This document shows positions 57,019 to 64,000 of a DNA stretch of 64,000 nucleotides, piece by piece. Under the pieces are notes generated by a model. It worked only from the letters and a program-made list of their open reading frames with translations, was not told the origin of the DNA and searched no databases. The position numbers were made by a program, and so were the translations under genes. Positions within the stretch are counted from its first letter, which is position 1. Each line of letters begins with the position of its first letter. This DNA comes from Candidatus Rubneribacter avistercoris (lineage in GTDB: Bacteria > Actinomycetota > Coriobacteriia > Coriobacteriales > Eggerthellaceae): assembly GCA_019115845.1 (NCBI GenBank), contig DXCU01000075.1, positions 1-64,000 of the forward strand, given 5' to 3'.

Positions 57019-57435
57019 TCAGGGGGCATCGTTCATCCATTGGTCGGCATCGTGGCAGCTCATGCACAGGTTCACGGACTCCGAATGGGTTTTGTGGCAG
57101 GTCGTGCAGTCGAGTTGCTGGTCGTAGTGGAAGCTGTCGTGAGGATTGAGGTCCTCGCCGACGTCGGCCGTTCTCGCGGCCACCTCCTCGTAGCTTTTGT
57201 GGCATGCAAGGCACTTGTCGTTCGAAACCGCTGCGACCCCTTGCGTCGGATCCTCCTCGTCATGGCAGGATGCGCACGTCATGGACGCGTTCTCGCTGTG
57301 CAGCTGGTTTTTGATCGGGTGGCTCTCGCGAAGCTCGTCCTCGTTCGGGACGTTTGCGCCGCGGGGAGCGCATCCCAGGCACAGCGCGCCCGCGACGAGC
57401 GCGGCCGCTGCGAGCGCCGTCATCGCCTTCTTCAT
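57019..57435 (-). CDS. Tetraheme cytochrome c lipoprotein (electron partner of adjacent flavoprotein)
   Basis: Lipobox ALCLGC; CASCH, CLACH, CTTCH, CMSCH heme motifs. Confidence 0.87.
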   Translation of the reverse strand: MKKAMTALAAAALVAGALCLGCAPRGANVPNEDELRESHPIKNQLHSENASMTCASCHDEEDPTQGVAAVSNDKCLACHKSYEEVAARTADVGEDLNPHDSFHYDQQLDCTTCHKTHSESVNLCMSCHDADQWMNDAP

Positions 57436-57533
57436 TGCCCCTCCTCTTCGTCGTGGCTTTCGGGGTCGGCCTCGCCGGTTTCGCGCATGCCCGGCGGCGC
57501 CCCTTCGCCTTCTTCCGGTTCTCTTGCTTCGAA

Positions 57534-57551
57534 GTCATCCCATGGGATGAC
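57534..57551. promoter_or_regulatory. Perfect 18-bp palindrome, candidate operator
   Basis: GTCATCCCATGGGATGAC between the divergent cytochrome and XRE genes. Confidence 0.55.
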
Positions 57552-57583
57552 TACATGATATCCGAGTCGAATACGCTTGTCCA

Positions 57584-57799
57584 ATGGGAATCGAACAGAA
57601 GAAGCTGCTCGGACGTCGCATCCGCTTGCTGCGTGAGGAGCGGGGGCTGACGCAGGCCCAGGTGGCCGAGATGATCGGCAACGGCAGCAAACAGTACATA
57701 TCGGCAATGGAGCGCGGCGACAAAAACGTCACGATAGACGTGCTCTGCCGCGTTGCCGCAGCGCTCGGCACGGACGTTCGCGACCTGATCGAGTTCTAG
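57584..57799 (+). CDS. XRE family HTH transcriptional regulator (71 aa)
   Basis: LGRRIRLLREERGLTQAQVAEMIGNGSKQYISAMERGDKNVTIDVLCRVAAALGTDVRDLI. Confidence 0.88.
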   Translation: MGIEQKKLLGRRIRLLREERGLTQAQVAEMIGNGSKQYISAMERGDKNVTIDVLCRVAAALGTDVRDLIEF

Positions 57800-57858
57800 C
57801 GCCCGCCGCCGAGCGCGCACGCCGGCGGGCGGGGCGCCGGCCGCCTTGGCGGTGCGGC

Positions 57859-59211
57859 TTATCGGGTGTGCGCGGGCTTGCCCCCCCAGTAAAGGCGCAT
57901 GAAGCGTTTGCGGTAGCGCGCGTCGGCGGGGCTTTTCGGCTCCGCGATCAGGCGCAGCGTTGCGGCGGCCACGTCGCGGGCGGCGTCGGGGCGGCGCAGG
58001 AAGGAGCCGTTGACGAGCATGGCGCGGGCGCTTTCGGGGTTGCGCGCCACGCGGCGCAGCGCATCGAGCAGCTCGCGGGCCGTGGTCACGTGCATGGCGG
58101 CCCCCAGCGACGTGAGCATCTGCACGTTGACCTTCTCCTGCCCGTAGGCTTTGCCCATGAGGATCATGGGCACCTGCGAGCACAAACATTCGGTCACCGT
58201 GAGGCCGCCCGACTTGCAGATGGCCACGTCGCTTGAGGCCATGAGGGCGGCCATGCCGTCCACGTAGTCGAGCACGGTGACGTTGCCAACCCCCAGATCG
58301 GCGCACTCCTGGCGCAGGTGGCGCGCATAGTCGGCGTCGCTGCCCGCCACGAACACGAAGTGCAGCGCGTCCTCGAAGCTGTGCAGGTAGGGAAGCAGCT
58401 TGTCGAGCGCGGCGCGGAAGTGGACGTAGGGACGGGGCAGGTAGGCGCCCGCAAGCGCGAGTACGACGAGCTTGTCCTGGGGAAGGCCCAGCCGCTCGCG
58501 CGTGGCCGTTCGGTCGTAAGCCTGGCGGAAGTCCTCGCGCGTGGGGATGCCGGTGATGAGGATGCGCTCGTCGGGCACCTTGCGCGGGCGCAGCGTCTCG
58601 GCCATCGACTCGTTGGCCACGCAGAACAGGTCGGCGGCCAGGTGGGGCCACAGCCCCTCGGTCTCGTAGTCGGTGGGCACGCACACGATGGGGAAGCGCT
58701 GCCCGGTGAGCATGCGCGCCGCCACGGCCACGTTGGCCGCGGTGATGTGGGTGCACACGACGGCGAGGGGCTTGCGCTTGCGCACGAATTCGGTGAACGC
58801 GGGGTACATGATGCGGTTCCACACGGTGCCGCCGCCCCACAGAAGGCGTCCGGTGAAGGTGAAGCGCCAGGTGAGGTCGTAAATGGGCCGCGTGGCGCCC
58901 GTGAACAGCGAGGCGGCCTTGTTGCCGTCGAACACGATGCGCCCGAAGTCCAGCACGTCGAGCACCTCCACCTTAAGGTCGTCGGGCAGAGGGGGCGCGT
59001 CCGCAGCGTCGGCCGCACCGGCCGCGCGCGCGGCGCGCCGTTCGTCCTGCATGAGCGTAAACGCCTGCGCCACGGCGTTCGCCGCGCTGCGATGCCCCGA
59101 TCCCACGGAGGCGTGCATGACGACGACGAGGGGCTTTTCGGGCCTCGGCGCAAGGGCGGCGCCGTCGGGCGCTGCTTCGGGGGGCTGGAGGGTGAGGGCG
59201 TCGTTGTCCAT
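57859..59211 (-). CDS. MGDG synthase/MurG-like glycosyltransferase
   Basis: VVVMHASVGSGHRSAANAVAQAF (MGDG synthase motif); C-terminal DVAICKSGGLTVTECLCSQVPMILMGKAYGQEKVN. Start 59211 or slightly upstream. Confidence 0.87.
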   Translation of the reverse strand: MDNDALTLQPPEAAPDGAALAPRPEKPLVVVMHASVGSGHRSAANAVAQAFTLMQDERRAARAAGAADAADAPPLPDDLKVEVLDVLDFGRIVFDGNKAASLFTGATRPIYDLTWRFTFTGRLLWGGGTVWNRIMYPAFTEFVRKRKPLAVVCTHITAANVAVAARMLTGQRFPIVCVPTDYETEGLWPHLAADLFCVANESMAETLRPRKVPDERILITGIPTREDFRQAYDRTATRERLGLPQDKLVVLALAGAYLPRPYVHFRAALDKLLPYLHSFEDALHFVFVAGSDADYARHLRQECADLGVGNVTVLDYVDGMAALMASSDVAICKSGGLTVTECLCSQVPMILMGKAYGQEKVNVQMLTSLGAAMHVTTARELLDALRRVARNPESARAMLVNGSFLRRPDAARDVAAATLRLIAEPKSPADARYRKRFMRLYWGGKPAHTR

Positions 59212-59445
59212 GCGCACCATCATACCGCAAACCGCCGCCGACGCGCGCGAGGTTCGCGTGCTTGGCCGCGCCGGCGGCGGTTTGCGGGGTTGCCGGGCGC
59301 GGCTGTCCCTCGCCGGTCGCGGCGGCGTGCCGCCTCGCTCGCACCCTGTCTGCGCTGCGGTTTGCGCTCCGTTCGACAAACCCCTTGCAATGCGGCGGGG
59401 GCTTTGAGATAATACCCAAGCTGCATTCCGCCAAGGATGCCGCAC

Positions 59446-59520
59446 GTCCCCATAGTCTAGAGGTCAGGACGCGGCCCTTTCAAGGCTGAGACACGGGTTC
59501 GATTCCCGTTGGGGGCACCA
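59446..59520 (+). tRNA. tRNA-Glu (anticodon TTC), CCA encoded
   Basis: GTCCCCA/TGGGGGC acceptor, anticodon loop ctTTCaa, T-arm cgggTTCGATTcccg, 3' ACCA. Confidence 0.95.
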
Positions 59521-59533
59521 TTCGCAATTTGTT

Positions 59534-59568
59534 AGAACCCGCTTGGTGATGTACCGGGCGGGTTCTTT
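59534..59568 (+). terminator. Terminator downstream of tRNA-Glu
   Basis: agaacccgc...gcgggttcttt. Confidence 0.65.
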
Positions 59569-59751
59569 GCTTTCGGTGTCTGGGGGCGCCGTTCGCACGC
59601 TGCACGGACCCTGCGGGAATCCGCCCTCCCGCAGGGTCCGTTCGTTTTCCCTCGCTCTTACCCTCGCTCGTTCCGGTCTGCGTTCAAGGTGTTCTTCTGC
59701 ACGGGCGCGGTTTTCGGCCGGCGCCGCCCCCTCGAACGTTACAATGGCGCC

Positions 59752-62622
59752 ATGTCCTACAGCCTCGTCACACTCGACAACGCGGATGCCGTGCTCGAAG
59801 CCGCCCTCGTCCGGCTCTCCTCGCAGTGCGGCGGGTCCCGCATGCCCGTTGCGCTGACCCCCACCGCCGCCGCTGCCCTGCGTCTGCGCCGGGCCTTCTC
59901 GGGAGGCCCCTGCGCGATCGGCGTGCGCGCGGAGGCCCTTGACGCGTGGGTGGCCGACCGCTGGGAGCTGCTCGGCGACGGAAGGCGGCCCGTGCGTGCG
60001 GGCGAGCGCGAGCTGCTGGTGCGGCGCGCGTGCGGGGACGTCCCGGGCATCGAGGCGACGCCGGGGACGGTGGAGCTGCTGGCGCGGCTGGCCCGCGAGG
60101 CGCTTCCCCTGCTGCCGGGGGCAGACGGGGCCGCCGGCCTGAGCGCGGGCGAGCGGGCCGCGCTCGATGCGCTTTCCCGGTACGCGCTGCTTCTGGAGGA
60201 GCGCTCCCTCTGCGAGCTTTCCCAGGCCGCGTCCCTGTTGGCCGGGCTTCTCGACGATCCGCCGCCGCTGGTCGTGGTGGGCTTCGACGAGGTGCCCCCC
60301 GCCTACCAGGGCATGCTGGAGCGCTTCGGCGAGCGTGGCGACGTGCTGCGCTTGGACGACGGGTGCCGCGCCCCCTCGCGCCGCCCCGAACGCTCCCCCG
60401 AGCTTGACGCCGTGCTGGCCAGGTTGTTCCGGCCGGTCGGGGACGACCCGGTCAAGCCGACGGGCGCTGTCCGGTTCGCCTTGCCGGCCGGACGCTACGC
60501 CGCGCCCCGGCTCGTGGCCTCCTGCGCGACCGGCGCGGCCAAGCGGGAGCGGGCGCTTGCGCGGGAGGAGGGCCGGGCGCCCCTTCCCGTGGCCGTCGCG
60601 TCGCGCGATCCGCGCGCCCTGTTCGACTCTGTGGCGGACGCCCTGGCGGCGAAGGGGGTCTCGTGCGCGGCGTCCGCGACCCGTCCGTTTGCCGAAACCG
60701 CCTACGGGAAGGCGTTCTTGGCGCTTTGCGCGCTGCTCTTCGACGAGCCGTGCCCGTTTTCGCGCGCGTCCGATTTCGCGCTCGGCCCGTTCTCGGGCAT
60801 GGGCTGGCGCGCCGCGTGCGCCTTCGACTCGTCGTGGCGCGGCGACCGCACGGCCGATCGCGAGGGCGTCGCGTGTGCCCTTGCGGCGGAAAGCGACGTT
60901 GCGCGGGGCGCGCTTTTCGCGCTGGGGCAAGGCGATGTCGAAGCCGCCCTCTCCTGCCTTGAGGAGGCGGCCCTGCGCCGGGCCGACCTGGGCGCCGCCT
61001 TCCGAGCCGAGCAGGCCGCAGCCGCTCGGACGGCCCGCTCGTTTGCGGATGCGTGCCGGCGCGTGGGGGAAGACGCGCTCTCGTCGCTGCCTTTGCTCGA
61101 GCGCGCCTCGGTGCCGGCGGGGGCCTGCGTTCCCGACGGGGAGGAGGCGCCCGAGGTCGTGTTCCTGTCGCTTTCCGAGGCGGCCGAGCGCGGCCCGTGC
61201 TCGTTCTCGTCGCTTCTGGCATGCGACCTGGACGCCGCCTCGTACCCGGTGCGCGCGGCGGAGGACGGCGCGTCGCTGCTTCTGGAGAGGCTCTCCCTGG
61301 CCCGTCCCGCCGACGCGCTCTCCCTGGCCCGCAAACGCTTCTTCCGCGCCCTGTCCTCCGCGTGCGGGGGGGTGGTGCTCGAGCGCCCGCTCAACACCGT
61401 CGACGCCGACGAGGCGTACCCGGCCGTCATGTTCGAGGAGCTGACGGACTGCTACCGCTCGCAAAGCGACGGGTTTGCCGCCGACCGGGAGACGGGCCTG
61501 CCGCCTGCGCTGGTGCCGTACGCGCTGCGCGCGAGCGAAGCCGAGCTGCAGGCCGACCTCGCCTTCGGCTCGCTGGACGAAGGCCGCGCCCCGCTCTTTT
61601 GGCCCGTCCCCTCCCTCGGCGAGGTGTCCGAGGGCTTTCGGGAGCGCGTCGTGGTCCCGACCAGGTCGGTGGGGGGAAGGCCCGCCCCCGTCCTGTCCCC
61701 GTCTGCCTTGGAGAGCTACCTGGAGTGCCCGTGCAAGTGGTTCGCCCTGCGGCGCCTGCGGCTCTCCGAACCCGACGCGGGCTTCGGCCCGCTGGAGATG
61801 GGAAGCTTCTCCCACGGCGTGCTGAGGAGCTTCTACAGCCATTTCCGCGAGCAGGGGCACCCGAAGGTGGACGATGCGAACCTGCCGGGCGCCCGCAGCC
61901 TCATGCGCGAGACGTTCGAGCGGCATCTGGGGTTTCAACGCGAGCTTAGGCGCAGCCGCAACCCGCTTGTCCCCCGCACGAAGATCGAGGAGGCGGAGGC
62001 CGCCGGGCTGGGAAGGAGGCTTGAGGCGTATCTTGACCGCGAGGCGCGCCTGCTGCCCGGGTTCGAACCTGCCTACCTGGAGCTGGACTTCGGCGGGACG
62101 GAGCCGTTTTCGTACGCGGGGTGCCTTCTGCGCGGGAGCGTGGACCGTATTGACGTGAACGGCCGGGGGCAGGCGGTGATCATCGACTACAAAGGGTCGC
62201 TCTCGACCGATCACGCGCTTTCGAGCGCCTCGCCCGCGGCCCAGGCGGGGGGCGCTATGCTGCCGCACAAGGTGCAGGCCCTGGCGTACGCCCAGGCGGT
62301 CCGGCGGCTTCTGGGCCTGGACGTGGTGGGGGCCGTCTACGTGTCGTACGGGCGCGACGCCCGGGTGGCGGGGGCCGTCGACCGGACGGTGCTTGACGGG
62401 GCCGCCCTGCCGGGGCTTTCCCTGGAGGCGTGCGGCGTTCCCGGCCCTGCGGGGGAGGCCCTGGGCGTGCGGACGCTGTCGCAGCTGGCAGACGAGGTGG
62501 AGGAGCGCGTCTCTTGGGCGGTGCGGGCGCTTTTGGAGGGCGATGTCGCGCCCGACCCGCGCGGGGCCGACCCGTGCGGGCACTGCCCCGTGCTCGCCTG
62601 CGAGAAGAGGAGGCGCCCGTGA
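59752..62622 (+). CDS. AddB-like PD-(D/E)XK nuclease/recombination subunit
   Basis: C-terminal nuclease SPSALESYLECPCKWFALRRLRL...GSVDRIDVNGRGQAVIIDYKG and terminal PCGHCPVLAC cysteines (Fe-S staple). Confidence 0.85.
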   Translation: MSYSLVTLDNADAVLEAALVRLSSQCGGSRMPVALTPTAAAALRLRRAFSGGPCAIGVRAEALDAWVADRWELLGDGRRPVRAGERELLVRRACGDVPGIEATPGTVELLARLAREALPLLPGADGAAGLSAGERAALDALSRYALLLEERSLCELSQAASLLAGLLDDPPPLVVVGFDEVPPAYQGMLERFGERGDVLRLDDGCRAPSRRPERSPELDAVLARLFRPVGDDPVKPTGAVRFALPAGRYAAPRLVASCATGAAKRERALAREEGRAPLPVAVASRDPRALFDSVADALAAKGVSCAASATRPFAETAYGKAFLALCALLFDEPCPFSRASDFALGPFSGMGWRAACAFDSSWRGDRTADREGVACALAAESDVARGALFALGQGDVEAALSCLEEAALRRADLGAAFRAEQAAAARTARSFADACRRVGEDALSSLPLLERASVPAGACVPDGEEAPEVVFLSLSEAAERGPCSFSSLLACDLDAASYPVRAAEDGASLLLERLSLARPADALSLARKRFFRALSSACGGVVLERPLNTVDADEAYPAVMFEELTDCYRSQSDGFAADRETGLPPALVPYALRASEAELQADLAFGSLDEGRAPLFWPVPSLGEVSEGFRERVVVPTRSVGGRPAPVLSPSALESYLECPCKWFALRRLRLSEPDAGFGPLEMGSFSHGVLRSFYSHFREQGHPKVDDANLPGARSLMRETFERHLGFQRELRRSRNPLVPRTKIEEAEAAGLGRRLEAYLDREARLLPGFEPAYLELDFGGTEPFSYAGCLLRGSVDRIDVNGRGQAVIIDYKGSLSTDHALSSASPAAQAGGAMLPHKVQALAYAQAVRRLLGLDVVGAVYVSYGRDARVAGAVDRTVLDGAALPGLSLEACGVPGPAGEALGVRTLSQLADEVEERVSWAVRALLEGDVAPDPRGADPCGHCPVLACEKRRRP

Positions 62623-64000
62623 ACCTGGACGCATGCACCCCCGGCCAGCGCGACAGCATCCTGCACGTCGACGGACCCCTGCTCGTGTCCGCGGGGGCGG
62701 GTTCGGGCAAGACCTTCACGCTCACGCAGCGCATCGCCTACGCGCTCCTTCCCGAAAGCGGGCCGGCGGTCGGCGGCATCGACGAGGTGCTGGCCATCAC
62801 GTTCACGGAGAAGGCGGCCTCCGAGATCAAGGCCCGCGTCAAGCGCACGCTGCGCGCCGAGGGGCTGGGCGAGGAAGCCCTCAAGGTGGACGGCGCCTGG
62901 ATCTCCACCATCCACGGCATGTGCGCCCGCATCCTGCGGGCGCATGCGCTCGATCTGGGGATCGACCCGGCGTTCGGCATCGTGGGCGACGCCGAGCGGG
63001 CCGATCTGCTCGCCGCGGCCATCGACGGCGCGCTCGGGGCGGACAACGACATCGTGGGCCGAGGCTCCTTCGCGGCGCTGTTCGACGCCTATCCCGCGCG
63101 CTCCTCCATGCCCCAGGAGGCTTCGGTGGCCTCCATGCTGCAGGCGCTTCTCGACAAGGCGGCGGGCCTGCGCGGCGGCTTGGACGCCGTGGACTTCGGG
63201 CCGGGCGCGGCCCGCGCCTCCTCCTTGGCGCGCGAGCTGCTTGTGGCTTACGAGGAGGTGCGGCCCTGGGTGGAGCGGGCCAAGCGCAGCGCGGCGTCCG
63301 AGAAGGCGCTCGCGGGCGCGGACGAGGCGCTTGCGGCGCTTCGGGCGTACCTGGACGCGCATGGCGCGGCGAGGGAGGGGGCCGCGGGGGAGGCGGAGGC
63401 GTTGCGGGAGCTGGCCTGCGTGGTCGACGGCTGCGCCTTCCTGCCGCGCACCTTCGGCGATGCGGCCGTCAAGGCCGAGGTGGGGGTTTTCCAGGGCGTT
63501 TACGAGCACGTCGCGCGCCAGATAGCGCTCGCGACGGCGCTTCCCCTGGCAGGCGAGCTCATGGCGCTTGCGCGCGAGGTGGCGGCGCGCTACGAGCAGG
63601 CGAAGGGCCGCCTGGGCAAGCTGGACAACGACGACCTGCTCTCAAAGACGCTCGCCGCCTTCGAGGAGCATCCCGGCATCGCGCGGCGCTACGAGGACCG
63701 CTTCAAGCTGGTGATGGTGGATGAGTTCCAGGACACAAGCCAGCTGCAGATCGACATGATAGCCCGCCTTGCGGGGCCGCGCTTCTCGCATCTGTGCACG
63801 GTCGGCGACGCCCAGCAGTCCATCTACCGCTTCCGCGGGGCCGACGTGAACGTGTACGAGGCCCACAAGCGCGTCATGCGCTCCGCGGAGGTGGGCGCGC
63901 TCTACGTGGAGCTGACGCGCAACTTCCGCAGCCACGCCGACGTGCTCTCGTTCGTGGACCGCGTGTTCGAGCAGCCCGGCGTCTTCGGCGAATCCTTCAT
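62619..64000 (+). CDS. UvrD/AddA-like superfamily 1 helicase (partial, right window edge; not in ORF track)
   Basis: GTG at 62619 overlapping the previous stop; MNLDACTPGQRDSILHVDGPLLVSAGAGSGKTFTLTQRIAYALL (Walker A), VLAITFTEKAASEIKARV, WISTIHGMCARILR, later VMVDEFQDTSQLQIDMI. Confidence 0.9.
   Translation, partial: MNLDACTPGQRDSILHVDGPLLVSAGAGSGKTFTLTQRIAYALLPESGPAVGGIDEVLAITFTEKAASEIKARVKRTLRAEGLGEEALKVDGAWISTIHGMCARILRAHALDLGIDPAFGIVGDAERADLLAAAIDGALGADNDIVGRGSFAALFDAYPARSSMPQEASVASMLQALLDKAAGLRGGLDAVDFGPGAARASSLARELLVAYEEVRPWVERAKRSAASEKALAGADEALAALRAYLDAHGAAREGAAGEAEALRELACVVDGCAFLPRTFGDAAVKAEVGVFQGVYEHVARQIALATALPLAGELMALAREVAARYEQAKGRLGKLDNDDLLSKTLAAFEEHPGIARRYEDRFKLVMVDEFQDTSQLQIDMIARLAGPRFSHLCTVGDAQQSIYRFRGADVNVYEAHKRVMRSAEVGALYVELTRNFRSHADVLSFVDRVFEQPGVFGESF

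Noticed and set aside
59446-59568. tRNA-Glu as an integration site for a mobile element
   Set aside because: Flanked by backbone genes and a simple terminator; no integrase or 3'-end tRNA duplication seen in the window.
59464-62634. 1056-aa minus-strand ORF ending in ...NCEWCPQRESNPCLSLERAAS
   Set aside because: Antisense to the AddB-like gene; its C-terminal sequence is a translation through the tRNA-Glu gene, a familiar annotation artefact.

Overview
High-GC window whose gene content resembles gut Coriobacteriia/Eggerthellaceae (placement is inference): Tat-exported flavoprotein and molybdopterin reductases, multiheme cytochromes, TM-LuxR and LysR regulators. Backbone genes are pdxS(partial)/pdxR, ahcY, comF-like, sufCB-type, trpB2, infC-rpmI-rplT, a DEAD helicase, tRNA-Glu and an AddB/AddA-like pair running off the right end. 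Most notable: (1) a SipW-type signal peptidase operon (about 37.2-45.1 kb) with several camelysin/TasA-like exported proteins, one with a PKTG sorting-like tail, and a ~1367-aa triple-module beta-helix surface protein; (2) a textbook tryptophan attenuator (leader peptide ending WWWNRRA plus competing hairpins) upstream of an orphan TrpB2; (3) three MerR-type promoters with 19-bp spacers and CTTGGAG-N4-CTCCAAG-like operators in front of a flavodoxin, an aldo/keto reductase and larB, pointing to one regulon; (4) four perfect parS palindromes TGTTTCACGTGAAACA, one inside the suf locus; (5) non-canonical starts: infC probably at AUA, and an Rrf2 gene with an in-frame TAG at codon 2; (6) several unannotated intergenic repeats and palindromes. 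No CRISPR, rRNA, prophage or intact transposase was seen. Functional assignments come from reading motifs without database searches.
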